From Beijerinckiaceae bacterium (GTDB lineage Bacteria; Pseudomonadota; Alphaproteobacteria; Rhizobiales; Beijerinckiaceae): a stretch of DNA of 64,000 bases. Position 1 is the stretch's first letter. Every line of letters starts with the position of its first letter. The notes beneath the pieces are model-generated. The model did not search any database and was not told the DNA's origin. It saw only the letters and a program-made list of their open reading frames with translations. Below, piece by piece: positions 44,226 to 52,674 of this stretch. A program made the translations under genes and the position numbers. The stretch spans positions 62,001 through 126,000 of the forward strand of contig WSYC01000014.1 in the NCBI GenBank assembly GCA_009773635.1, written 5' to 3'.

Positions 44226-45104
44226 ATGAGCATCGCAGCGCCCGGCGTCGAGCGCAATTACTGGCCCTTTGTCCTGCCCGCGCTCATCGTCGTGCTCGGC
44301 GTCATTGTGTTTCCGTGGGTTTTCACACTGTTCATGTCGGTGCACGACTGGAACGTGTCGGGGGCTGTGACCTTCGTCGGCTTCGAGAATTTCCGCCAGC
44401 TTTTCACCGATGCGCGCTTTTACGAATCCGTGCTGCACACGCTCTATTTTACCGTGCTGGCGGTGGTGCTGCCGGTGGGGATCGGCCTTGCGGCGGCATT
44501 GGTGTTTCACCGGGAGTTCAAGGGCCGTGGCATCCTGCGCGGCATCTTCATCATGCCGATGATGGCGACACCGGTCGCGGTGGCGCTGGTGTGGACGATG
44601 ATGTTTCACCCGCAGCTTGGCGTGCTGAATTACCTGCTTGGCCTTGTCGGCCTGCCGCCGTCGACCTGGGTCTACAATACGAAAACCGTCATTCCGACGC
44701 TGGTCATCGTCGAGGTCTGGCACTGGACACCGCTGGTGATGCTGATCGTGCTCGGCGGGCTCGCGAACCTGCCGACCGAACCCTACGAGGCTGCGGAAAT
44801 TGACGGCGCTTCGTCGTTCCAGAAGTTCCGGCACATCACCTTTCCGCTGATTTTGCCGAACCTGATGATCGCGCTGATCTTGCGCACCATCGACGCGCTC
44901 AAGGCCTTCGATACGATCTACGTCATCACGCAGGGCGGCCCCGGCACCGCCTCGGAGACGATGAACATCTTCCTCTACCTGCAGGCCTTCGCCTATTTCA
45001 AACTTGGCTATGCCTCGGCGGTGGTGGTGATCTTCTTCACGCTGGTGATCGCGCTCTCGCTGCTGCTGCTGCACGTGCGCCAGAAGACGAAGTGGAACGC
45101 CTGA
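44226..45104 (+). CDS. Sugar-type ABC transporter permease 1 (UgpA/MalF-like)
   Basis: 292 residues. PALIVVLGVIVFPWVFTLFMSVHDW is the family's first membrane segment; the coupling loop is YEAAEIDGASSFQKFRHITFPLILPN. SETMNIFLYLQAF is also typical. It pairs with the second permease, whose ATG overlaps its TGA. No ATPase gene follows, so a UgpC/MsmK-type ATPase from elsewhere must serve it. Confidence 0.92.
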   Translation: MSIAAPGVERNYWPFVLPALIVVLGVIVFPWVFTLFMSVHDWNVSGAVTFVGFENFRQLFTDARFYESVLHTLYFTVLAVVLPVGIGLAAALVFHREFKGRGILRGIFIMPMMATPVAVALVWTMMFHPQLGVLNYLLGLVGLPPSTWVYNTKTVIPTLVIVEVWHWTPLVMLIVLGGLANLPTEPYEAAEIDGASSFQKFRHITFPLILPNLMIALILRTIDALKAFDTIYVITQGGPGTASETMNIFLYLQAFAYFKLGYASAVVVIFFTLVIALSLLLLHVRQKTKWNA

Positions 45105-45946
45105 TGAGCGCCGGTTTTCACAAGAGCCTGATGCGGCGTCTGGCGGACAGGGCGGGTCTGTGGTTCTGCATTTTCGTGCTGGTCTCGCCGGCGATTTTCT
45201 TCTTTCTCTGGATGATCTCGCTCTCGCTCAAGACCGAGATCGACAACATCGAGTGGCCGCCGATCTTCATTCCGCCGGCGCCGACGCTCGCGAATTTCGT
45301 GCAGGTGTTCGCCGAGAACAATTTCGGCAAATACCTCCTCAACTCGATCCTTGTCACCGGCGGCGCGACCCTGGCCGGACTGATGCTGGGCATTCCTGCC
45401 GGCTATGGCCTTGCGAAAATGAAGGCGACGAAGCTTGCCGGCGTGATCATGATCGCACGCATGACGCCGGCGCTCTCGTTTCTCATTCCGCTGTTCATCG
45501 CCTTCCAGTGGCTGGGGCTCATCAACTCGATCTGGGCGCTGGTGATCACGCATCTCGTCATCACCGTGCCGATCATCGTCTGGGTGATGATGGGAACTTT
45601 CGAGGGCTTGCCGCAGGATCTTGAGGACGCGGCGCTGATCGACGGCGCGACGCTGTGGCAGAGCTTCCGCCTGATCGCGGTGCCGCTCGCGCGCCCCGGC
45701 ATTGTCGTCGCGACGATCCTGTCGTTCATCTTCTCGTGGAACAACTTCGTCTTCGGCGTCGTGCTCGGCGGCAAGGAAACGCGGACGCTTCCCGTGGCGG
45801 TCTACAACGTGCTGACCTTCGAGCAACTCGCCTGGGGTCCGCTCGCAGCAGCCGCGATGCTGGTCATGGCCCCGGTGCTGATTGTCACGATCATCGCGCA
45901 ACGTCAGATCGTCGTGGGCCTCACAGCCGGTGGCCTGAAGGACTGA
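45104..45946 (+). CDS. Sugar-type ABC transporter permease 2 (UgpE/MalG-like)
   Basis: 280 residues from the ATG in TGATG at 45104; an in-frame ATG at 45092 lies inside the previous gene. Features: SLSLKTEIDN, the LLNSILVTGGATLAG segment, the coupling loop LEDAALIDGATLWQSFRLIAVPLARPG, and FIFSWNNFVFGVVL. The last gene of this plus-strand group; a REP element follows in the convergent gap. Confidence 0.92.
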   Translation: MSAGFHKSLMRRLADRAGLWFCIFVLVSPAIFFFLWMISLSLKTEIDNIEWPPIFIPPAPTLANFVQVFAENNFGKYLLNSILVTGGATLAGLMLGIPAGYGLAKMKATKLAGVIMIARMTPALSFLIPLFIAFQWLGLINSIWALVITHLVITVPIIVWVMMGTFEGLPQDLEDAALIDGATLWQSFRLIAVPLARPGIVVATILSFIFSWNNFVFGVVLGGKETRTLPVAVYNVLTFEQLAWGPLAAAAMLVMAPVLIVTIIAQRQIVVGLTAGGLKD

Positions 45947-45993
45947 AGCGACGGCGCCCTCCTTCGCTTGAAAATGCAAAGCCTCCTGCTTTC

Positions 45994-46040
45994 TCGCATT
46001 TTCTTCACGCGAACCGGTTCCCACTTCGCTTGAAAATGCT
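45994..46040. repeat. REP-like palindromic element, copy B
   Basis: 47 bases nearly identical to copy A (2931-2977). An extra half-element, CTTCGCTTGAAAATGC, precedes it at 45963-45978. It fills the gap between convergent permease and SDR genes, and its last base is the first base of the SDR stop codon on the complementary strand. Confidence 0.8.
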
Positions 46041-46816
46041 CAACTCAACATACGCGTATCGCCGCAGATCGAGACCTCCTGTCCGGAAATCGTTCGCGCG
46101 AACGGCGAGGCCAGGAACACGATCTGCCTTGCGATATCATCCGGGTTGACGAACTCCTTGATCGACACACCCGCAAACATCCGTCCGGTCATCTCCTCGT
46201 GTGACACATTGAGGCTGCGCGCCTTGTTGGCGATCACGGATCGGATGCGGGGACCATCGACAAGGCCGGGCAGGATCGCGTTGACGCGGATGCCGAATTC
46301 GCCAAGCTCCGCCGAAAGCGCCTTGGTAAAGCCGATGACGCCCCATTTTGCGGCGGCATAGGGCGAGCGCAGCGGAAAGCCGTGCTTGCCTGCCTGACTG
46401 GAGAGGTTGATCATCGAGGCATTGCCGGAGTGCTTGAGCATCGGCACCGCCAGCCGGGCGCAATTGAACTGGCCGGTGAGATCGATCGCGATGCAGCGAT
46501 CCCAATCCTCGACGCTGATCTCGTCGACCCGCCCGGTCGGCCCGGCGATGCCAGCGTTGTTGACAAGGCAATCGAGCCCGCCAAGCCGCGCGGTCACATC
46601 ATCGAACAGCCGCGAAACCGCTTCGCGATCCGAGACATCGCAGACGGATTGACTGATGGCGGGATCTGAGGTCGCCATCGCCGCGAGTGCCGCCGTATCG
46701 ACATCGCAGATATGAACCCGCGCGCCTTCTGATGCGAAAGCGCGGGCCGTTGCCCGTCCGATGCCATTGGCGCCGGCGGTCACCAGCACCCGAAGTCCCT
46801 TGATCTGAAGATCCAT
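46040..46816 (-). CDS. Short-chain dehydrogenase/reductase
   Basis: 258 residues from the ATG at 46816, with GGGGAC about 6 bases before it; an ATG two codons earlier lies too close to that site. Motifs: TAGANGIGRATARAFA (cofactor loop), DVDTAAL (aspartate favours NAD), LVNNAGIAGP, INLSSQ and YAAAKWGVIGF (Ser-Tyr-Lys). It oxidises or reduces a hydroxy/keto compound. It lies 45 bases after the GntR gene on minus and likely shares its transcript. Role in the LIV/BKACE cluster is inferred from position. Confidence 0.9.
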   Translation of the reverse strand: MDLQIKGLRVLVTAGANGIGRATARAFASEGARVHICDVDTAALAAMATSDPAISQSVCDVSDREAVSRLFDDVTARLGGLDCLVNNAGIAGPTGRVDEISVEDWDRCIAIDLTGQFNCARLAVPMLKHSGNASMINLSSQAGKHGFPLRSPYAAAKWGVIGFTKALSAELGEFGIRVNAILPGLVDGPRIRSVIANKARSLNVSHEEMTGRMFAGVSIKEFVNPDDIARQIVFLASPFARTISGQEVSICGDTRMLS

Positions 46817-46861
46817 CGTCATGTCCCCGTTTATGCCTGCCGTGCACACACCACCGCAGGG

Positions 46862-47626
46862 CTAGTCTTCTGTGCGTAGCCGTCCTGTGCCTTCGATGTG
46901 GCGGGCGGCCGAGCTGATGTCAGCCCGCAAGGCTTCTGCTGCGGCGAGCGCGTCCCCCGCCCGCAAGGCTGCCAGAAGCGCGGCATGCGCCTGAACCGCG
47001 CTGCCGCCCTTGAGGCGATTGCGTTCGGCCCGCATGTCGAGATTGAGGATTGGCCCGGCCTTGAGCCAAAGCCTTTCGATCATCTCGACCAGCGTTGGCA
47101 TGGCCGAGGCCCGATAGACCGCAAAATGGAAATCCCGGTTGGTCGCGACCGCCCCCGGCGTATCCGGTTCATCCGCGCTTGCAATCGACCGGAACGCCGC
47201 CTCATGCGCCGCGATCCCGGCGATATCGTCCGGTCCGGCCCGGCGCGCGGCTTCCTCCGCCGCGAACCCTTCGACCACCAGCCGGATACGCGTCAACTCC
47301 CGGAATTGCACCAGCGACATCACGGGAACACGCACCGCCCGGCCCGGCAGAACTTCCAGCGCGCCATCCGCCGCCAGCCGGCTGACAGCTTCCCGCACCG
47401 GCATCATCGATACGCCGACAGCCTCGGCGACCTTGCGCAGCGAAAGCTTTTCGCCCGGTGCCAGCCTTCCGGCGACAAGCAGGTTGCGCAGCTCCGCTGT
47501 CACGCGGTCTCCCAGCGTTTCGCGGTTCATCAGGCCAAGCTCACCCAGCCCCGAACCTTCCTGCATCGCGGCAGAGGCGGAAGATGACATCGCGGGCGAC
47601 GAAAGGGACTCGACAACGGCTTTCAT
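46862..47626 (-). CDS. GntR-family regulator, FCD subfamily
   Basis: 254 residues from the ATG at 47626; a GTG at 47650 is in frame but would place the palindrome at 47641-47652 inside the gene. Winged helix: LRNLLVAGRLAPGEKLSLRKVAEAVGVSMMPVREAVSRLAADG, readable as LSLRKVAEAVGVSMMPVREA. The C-terminal FCD domain has the metal-type histidines (DFHFAVYRAS; VQAHAALLAALRAGD). It is divergent from the branched-chain-type binding-protein gene and probably controls it and itself through palindromes between them. Confidence 0.9.
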   Translation of the reverse strand: MKAVVESLSSPAMSSSASAAMQEGSGLGELGLMNRETLGDRVTAELRNLLVAGRLAPGEKLSLRKVAEAVGVSMMPVREAVSRLAADGALEVLPGRAVRVPVMSLVQFRELTRIRLVVEGFAAEEAARRAGPDDIAGIAAHEAAFRSIASADEPDTPGAVATNRDFHFAVYRASAMPTLVEMIERLWLKAGPILNLDMRAERNRLKGGSAVQAHAALLAALRAGDALAAAEALRADISSAARHIEGTGRLRTED

Positions 47627-47640
47627 GTCGGGCAGTCTAA

Positions 47641-47652
47641 CTGTGATCACAG
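47641..47652. promoter_or_regulatory. Palindromic operator candidate next to the GntR gene
   Basis: CTGTGATCACAG is a perfect 12-base palindrome, 15 bases upstream of the GntR ATG. Its position fits autorepression. FCD-type GntR proteins bind short palindromes of this kind. Confidence 0.5.
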
Positions 47653-47691
47653 ATCACGACAAGCGGCATCAAGCCGCGATCGCGCGAGCAA

Positions 47692-47705
47692 ACGTCAATT
47701 GACGT
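47692..47705. promoter_or_regulatory. Second palindrome before the binding-protein gene
   Basis: ACGTCAATTGACGT is a perfect 14-base palindrome, 25 bases before the ATG at 47731. It overlaps the expected leader or promoter of the LIV-type operon. Its sequence differs from the one at 47641, so two regulators may act here. Confidence 0.5.
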
Positions 47706-47730
47706 GGACAATCGCACCCGGGAGGAATGC

Positions 47731-48993
47731 ATGTCGGACTTCAAGCTTTCGAATCCCCGTCTTTCACGCCGGCAGGCGCTCGCCGGTCTCGGCGTGGCGG
47801 GTGCCGGTTTCATCGCCAGCCCCTCCATCATCCTGGCGCAGACGCCGGATGCGATCCGGTTCGGCCATCTCACACCGCGTACCGGCTTTCTCGGCCCACT
47901 CGGCGAATTTGCGGTTCAGGCCGTTGATCTCGCGGTGGAGGAAATCAATGCAGCGGGCGGCATCATGGGCCGCAAGCTCGAGGTGCTGAAGGAAGACTCG
48001 GTCAACCCGCAGACCGCCTCGACCAAGGCCGAGCGCATGGTGGAGCGTGACAAGGTCACCTGCCTTCTCGGCGAGATTTCCTCGGCTTCCTGCCTCACCA
48101 TCGCGCAGGTCGCCCAGCGCACCAAGACGCTGTTCGTCAACACCGGCGGCAATTCGGACGCACTGCGCGGCGAGAGCTGCAACAAATACATGTTCCACAT
48201 CGAGAGCCAGAACTCGATGTATGTGAAGACCTGCGGCCGCTCGCTGATGAGCCAAGGCCTCGTCAAGGGCAAGAAGTGGTTCTCGCTGACCGCCGATTAC
48301 GCCTTCGGGCATGATCTCCTGCGCGTCGCCAAGCGCTTCATGGAAAGCAATGGCGGCCAGTTCGCCGCTGACAAGCTGATCCCGACCGACGCGACGGACT
48401 TCTCCGCCGTGCTGCTCGAAATCCGTGCCGCGAAGCCGGATCTCGTGATCTCGAACCTCGCCGGCAACCAGATCACCAACTTCCTCAAACAATACGCCGA
48501 GTTCGGCCTCACCTTCCCGGTCGCGGGCTTCGGGTTTGATACCGCGCTCGCATGGGCTGCCGGCAAGGGCAATTTTGGTGGCGTGTGGCCGGTCGTCTGG
48601 CACCACCTCATCGACACCCCCGGCACCAAGAAGTTCGTGGCGGACTTTTCGAAGAAATACGGCAAGCCGCCGGAAAATCAGGCCTGGGGCGATTACAACA
48701 TCGTCAAGATCATGGCCCAATCGATGAACGAGCTGAAATCGACCGATACCGCCAAGATCATGGAGCACTGGGAGAAGGGCGCGAAATTCGACGTGCTGAA
48801 AACCCGCCCCGGCTTTTTCCGCGCTTCCGACCACCAGTTCATGCACGAGATGTATACGATCACGGCCCTGCCGCAGGCCGAGGTCAAGAACCAGTATGAC
48901 ATCTTCACATCGTCAGGCCCGGTGCCCGGCCCCGGCGAGGATCTCGAAGTGATCGCCACGACCAAAGAAGAAAACGTCTGCAAGATGGCGTGA
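47731..48993 (+). CDS. Branched-chain-type ABC transporter substrate-binding protein (LivK-like)
   Basis: 420 residues from the ATG at 47731 after GGGAGGAA. Tat signal: SRRQALAGLGVAGAGFIASP...ILAQ. Family features: IRFGHLTPRTGFLGPLG, VDLAVEEINAAGGIMGRKLEVL, KVTCLLGEISSASCLTIAQVA and the ADYAFGHDLLRVAKRFME crossover. These proteins bind amino acids, amides, urea or aromatic acids. Near a carnitine-dehydrogenase-like gene and BKACE, a carnitine-like or beta-hydroxy acid ligand is possible. Confidence 0.9.
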   Translation: MSDFKLSNPRLSRRQALAGLGVAGAGFIASPSIILAQTPDAIRFGHLTPRTGFLGPLGEFAVQAVDLAVEEINAAGGIMGRKLEVLKEDSVNPQTASTKAERMVERDKVTCLLGEISSASCLTIAQVAQRTKTLFVNTGGNSDALRGESCNKYMFHIESQNSMYVKTCGRSLMSQGLVKGKKWFSLTADYAFGHDLLRVAKRFMESNGGQFAADKLIPTDATDFSAVLLEIRAAKPDLVISNLAGNQITNFLKQYAEFGLTFPVAGFGFDTALAWAAGKGNFGGVWPVVWHHLIDTPGTKKFVADFSKKYGKPPENQAWGDYNIVKIMAQSMNELKSTDTAKIMEHWEKGAKFDVLKTRPGFFRASDHQFMHEMYTITALPQAEVKNQYDIFTSSGPVPGPGEDLEVIATTKEENVCKMA

Positions 48994-49042
48994 GCTTCGC
49001 CCCGTGATCTTGCCGCCTCTCGCGGTGCTTGATCTCCCTGCC

Positions 49043-49198
49043 ATGCCCGGCTCCCCTGCCGGGCATGGTTGGGGGCTCCTTCCGCCCGGCTTCCTCGCCG
49101 GGCATGATTGGGGGCTCCTTCCGCCCGGCTTCCTCGCCGGGCATGGTTGGAGGCTCCTTCCGCCCGGCTCCCCTGCCGGGCATGGTTGGGTGTCACCC
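49043..49198. repeat. Four tandem 39-base hairpin repeats between livK- and livH-like genes
   Basis: Units start at 49043, 49082, 49121 and 49160. Each contains GCCCGGC and GCCGGGC around a 6-base loop, then CATG(G/A)TTGG and a GGCTCCTT joint; the outer units differ from the inner ones mainly in the loop. Because 39 is a multiple of three, frames stay open through it, but no protein is suggested. Four strong hairpins in series should strongly affect mRNA ends between binding protein and permease. Confidence 0.92.
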
Positions 49199-49240
49199 CC
49201 ATCATTTCCATGACCTTGCTCCTTCCGGAAGGCCTGTTTT

Positions 49241-50116
49241 GTGTCCACGCTTTTCATCCAGCAAGTACTCAACGGGCTGCTCGACGGCGTCTACTACCTC
49301 CTGATCGCGCTCGGGCTTTCGCTGATCTTCTCGCTCGGCGGCATCGTCAATCTCGCGCATGGCGCATTCTATGCCGTCGGCGCGTATCTCACGGTCACGC
49401 TCGGCCCGCACATCGGTTTTGGCGGCGCGCTGGTGGTCTCGCCGCTGTCGGTCGCACTGCTTGGTATCGCCTTCGAGCGCGGGCTGTTCCAGCGCTTTTA
49501 CCGCTCCGACCCGATCCTCTCGCTGCTCTTGACCTTTGGCCTCGCGATGGTGGCGGAGCAAACCCTGCGGATGATCTACGGCGCGCCGCCGCGCTCGTTC
49601 TCGATCCCCGACGCGCTGCGCGGCCAGATATTTCTCGGCGATTTCATCTATTCGAAATACCGGGCTCTGCTGCTCTTGATCGCCGCGAGTTGCGTCGGCG
49701 GACTGTGGTTTCTCCTGCAGAAAACCGCTTTCGGGCGCGTGGTGCGGGCGGGCGTCCAGAACCCGGATATGGTCGGCGCGCTCGGGATTTCGCTCAAACC
49801 CTACATGATGGCGGTCGCCGGCATCGGCATCGGGCTTGCGGGCCTCGCGGGCGTGCTCCTGGCACCGATCTACTCGATCCACCCGGCGATGGGGCAGGAG
49901 ATCATCACGCCTGCCTTCGTGGTGGTGGTGATCGGCGGGCTCGGCTCGTTCTGGGGCGTGGTGGTGGCAGCGCTGCTGGTGGGCGTTGTCAAGGGCATCA
50001 CCATCGGGCTTGGTTTCACGCAATGGTCGACGGCGGTGATCTACCTGATGATGCTGCTCGTGCTGCTGTTCCGGCCGCGCGGCCTCTTCGGCGAACGCAT
50101 CCAGCGGTTCGAGTGA
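49241..50116 (+). CDS. Branched-chain-type ABC transporter permease (LivH-like)
   Basis: 291 residues from a GTG at 49241; GGAAGG lies upstream. LivH marks: GLLDGVYYLLIALGLSLIFSLGG with IVNLAHGAFYAVGAYL, RAGVQNPDMVGALGI, GLAGVLLAP and FVVVVIGGLGSFWGVVVAALLVG. It pairs with the LivM part of the next protein. Only 4 bases separate its stop from the next ATG. Confidence 0.93.
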   Translation: MSTLFIQQVLNGLLDGVYYLLIALGLSLIFSLGGIVNLAHGAFYAVGAYLTVTLGPHIGFGGALVVSPLSVALLGIAFERGLFQRFYRSDPILSLLLTFGLAMVAEQTLRMIYGAPPRSFSIPDALRGQIFLGDFIYSKYRALLLLIAASCVGGLWFLLQKTAFGRVVRAGVQNPDMVGALGISLKPYMMAVAGIGIGLAGLAGVLLAPIYSIHPAMGQEIITPAFVVVVIGGLGSFWGVVVAALLVGVVKGITIGLGFTQWSTAVIYLMMLLVLLFRPRGLFGERIQRFE

Positions 50117-50120
50117 GGGG

Positions 50121-52649
50121 ATGGTCATGAGACCAGGTTCAGCCCTGTCCCCGCTCGTCATCGCCGCAACCGGCCTGCTCGCCTTGCCGGTGCTGATGAA
50201 CGTGATCGGCCTTGGCACGACCTCGGCCACCGAGATCGTGATTTTCTCGATCGCCTGCATGGCGCTCAACATCATGGTCGGCACCACCGGGCTGGTCTCG
50301 TTCGGGCATGGCGCGTGGTTCGGGCTTGCGGCCTATGCCGCCGGCCTGATGCAGCGCAACTGGTTTCCGGGCGGGTTCGCGCTGCCGATTGTGCTCGCGG
50401 TTGTCATGGTCGCGGCGCTGGCCTTCCTGTTCGGCGCGCTGATCCTGAGGCGGCGCGGCGTCTATTTCTCGCTCCTCACGCTGGCGCTCGCAGCGATGCT
50501 CTATTCGGTCGCCTTCCGCTGGACGGCCGTGACGGGGGGCGAGGACGGGCTCGGCGGCATCAAGCGCCCGCTCATCGCCGGCATCGATTTCGATGTCGCG
50601 CTGCCGTTCTACGCGCTGGTCGCGAGCATCGCTTTCATCGTCGTTTACGCGCTCTCGCGCTTTCATCGCTCGCCGGTGGGCACTGTCCTCGTCGCGATCC
50701 GCGAGAACGAACAGCGCGCGCGTTTCCTCGGTTATTCGACCGACCGCTACAAGTTGCTGGCGTTCACGCTGTCCGCCGCGCTGACCGGCCTTGCCGGTTC
50801 GCTCCTCCTGTTCAACAACCGGATGACCTCGGCGGACCCGATCTCGGTGGCCTTTTCCGGTGAATTGCTGGCCATGGTCGTCATCGGCGGCATGCGCTCG
50901 TTCCTGGGCCCGGCGCTCGGCGCACTTTTCTTCGTGGTGTTCCGCGACTATCTCTCGAGCATCACCGAGAACTGGCTGTTCTGGTTCGGCCTCTTGTTCG
51001 TCGCCTTCATCGTGTTCTCGCCGACCGGGCTTGTCGGCCTTGGCGAGCGGCTGATGCGCCCGTTCCGCAAGACGATCGCGGGCGATGCCGCGATGTCGGC
51101 GCGCGAGGCAGGCGCGGTGACGCTGCCGGATTTCCTCAAGCCGAAGGATGTCACCGAGGGCACAATTCTGGCCGCAACCGGGCTTGCGAAGCGCTTCGGC
51201 GGCCTCAAGGCGGTCGATGATGTCGATATCGCGATGAAGGATCGCGCGCTGCACGCGCTGATCGGCCCGAATGGCGCCGGCAAGACCACCGCCTTCAACC
51301 TGATTTCCGGCCTGTTTCCGCCTGACAAGGGCTCGATCAAACTCGCGGGGCGCGAGATCGCCGGCCTGACACCGGAAGCGATCACGCAAGCCGGCATCGG
51401 CCGCGCGTTCCAGATCACCAACCTCTTCCCGACGCTCTCGGTCGAGGAGAACGTGCGCCTCGCCGTGCAGGCCCGCGCGCCGGAACGCCTCAACCTCTGG
51501 CTCCCGGCAACGGCGCTCGACGATGTCAATGCGCAGACGGCGACCGTCATCCAGACCATGGGCTTGAAGGGCATCGAGAGCGCTGAGGCCGGCTCGCTCT
51601 CCTACGGCGGTCAACGCCTCCTTGATATGAGCCTCGCGCTGGCGACCAGACCGCGCGTGCTGCTGCTCGACGAGCCGCTGGCGGGCCTCGCTGCCGCCGA
51701 GCGCGAGCGTGTCGGCAATCTCATCAAGTCGATCTCGATCGATCTTCCGGTGCTGCTCGTCGAACACGATATCGACCGCGTGTTCCAGATCGCCGACCAT
51801 GTGACGGTGATGAACGAGGGCACGGTGCTGATCGACGGCACGGTCGAGGATGCGCGCTCGTCGCCCCGCGTGCAGGAGGTCTATATCGGCTCCGGCGCGC
51901 ATGCGCTGGCCGAGAAACCGCGCCTCAGCGCCGCGCACGACGAAATCCTGCTGGGCCTTTCCGGCGTCGATACTTTCTATGGCAAGAGCCACATCCTGCG
52001 CGATGTGAACCTCGATATCCGCCAGAATGAAATCGTCGCGCTGCTCGGGCGCAATGGTGCCGGCAAATCGACGCTGCTGAAGACGATCACCGGCATTGCG
52101 CCACCCGCAGCCGGGGATATCCTGCTCGCGGGGAGCAATATCGCACGACAATCCTCCGCTGCCATCGCCCGCGCGGGGGTTGCCTATGTGCCGCAAGGGC
52201 GTGGGCTCTTCGCCGGCATGAGCGTGAAGGACAACATGGAGCTCGGCCGCCTCAAGCGCATCACCGGCAATGGCACGCGCTGGGAGGACGAGAAGATTTT
52301 CGTCTTCTTCCCGCGCATCAAGGAGCGCTGGACTTCTCCTGCCGATTACCTCTCGGGTGGCGAACAGCAGATGGTGGCGGTGGCGCGCGCCCTCTCCGGT
52401 GATACCCGTGTGCTGCTGCTGGACGAACCCTTCGAGGGGCTCGCCCCGGCTGTGGTCGAAGAACTCTTCGAAGCCTTCGACAAGCTCCGGCAGGAGATTT
52501 CCATCCTGATCGTCGATCACCACCTCGATCTCGCGCTGGCGCTGTCGGACCGGACAGTGGTACTCGAACGGGGACAAGTGACGCATACTGGCCCTTCGCG
52601 CGTGCTCAGTCAGGATCTGGCACTGCGGCGACAGGTGCTGTGGCTTTGA
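50121..52649 (+). CDS. Fused LivM-LivG-LivF: permease plus two ATPases in one chain
   Basis: 842 residues with no stop between domains. Residues about 1-320: LivM permease (TTGLVSFGHGAWFGLAAYAA; VAIRENEQRARFLGYST; VIGGMRSFLGPALGA). About 345-595: LivG ATPase, Walker A GPNGAGKTT at 382-390, LLLDEPLAGL, VEHDIDRVF; its signature loop reads LSYGGQRLLDMSLAL, a variant. About 610-842: LivF ATPase, Walker A GRNGAGKST at 643-651, LSGGEQQMVAVARAL, LLLDEPFEGLAP. LivMG fusions are known; all three in one chain is unusual. The start is the ATG at 50121 (or 50127) after GAGGGG. Confidence 0.93.
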   Translation: MVMRPGSALSPLVIAATGLLALPVLMNVIGLGTTSATEIVIFSIACMALNIMVGTTGLVSFGHGAWFGLAAYAAGLMQRNWFPGGFALPIVLAVVMVAALAFLFGALILRRRGVYFSLLTLALAAMLYSVAFRWTAVTGGEDGLGGIKRPLIAGIDFDVALPFYALVASIAFIVVYALSRFHRSPVGTVLVAIRENEQRARFLGYSTDRYKLLAFTLSAALTGLAGSLLLFNNRMTSADPISVAFSGELLAMVVIGGMRSFLGPALGALFFVVFRDYLSSITENWLFWFGLLFVAFIVFSPTGLVGLGERLMRPFRKTIAGDAAMSAREAGAVTLPDFLKPKDVTEGTILAATGLAKRFGGLKAVDDVDIAMKDRALHALIGPNGAGKTTAFNLISGLFPPDKGSIKLAGREIAGLTPEAITQAGIGRAFQITNLFPTLSVEENVRLAVQARAPERLNLWLPATALDDVNAQTATVIQTMGLKGIESAEAGSLSYGGQRLLDMSLALATRPRVLLLDEPLAGLAAAERERVGNLIKSISIDLPVLLVEHDIDRVFQIADHVTVMNEGTVLIDGTVEDARSSPRVQEVYIGSGAHALAEKPRLSAAHDEILLGLSGVDTFYGKSHILRDVNLDIRQNEIVALLGRNGAGKSTLLKTITGIAPPAAGDILLAGSNIARQSSAAIARAGVAYVPQGRGLFAGMSVKDNMELGRLKRITGNGTRWEDEKIFVFFPRIKERWTSPADYLSGGEQQMVAVARALSGDTRVLLLDEPFEGLAPAVVEELFEAFDKLRQEISILIVDHHLDLALALSDRTVVLERGQVTHTGPSRVLSQDLALRRQVLWL

Positions 52650-52674
52650 GAACAAGGTATCCGGGGATTACGGG

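Noticed and set aside
49043-49198. CRISPR array
   Set aside because: The 39-base units are directly adjacent, with no variable spacers between repeats, and no cas gene is nearby.
49108-50130. A long plus-strand frame running from the tandem repeats through livH
   Set aside because: It stays open because 39 is a multiple of three and because of livH codon bias in another frame. The LivH product in the 49241 frame is convincing.
50139-52655. An 838-codon open frame on minus, antisense to the fused Liv gene
   Set aside because: High-GC codon bias on the plus strand keeps the antisense frame open. The translation is low-complexity, rich in Arg, His, Asp and Glu, and fits no family, whereas the plus strand has clear permease and ATPase motifs.
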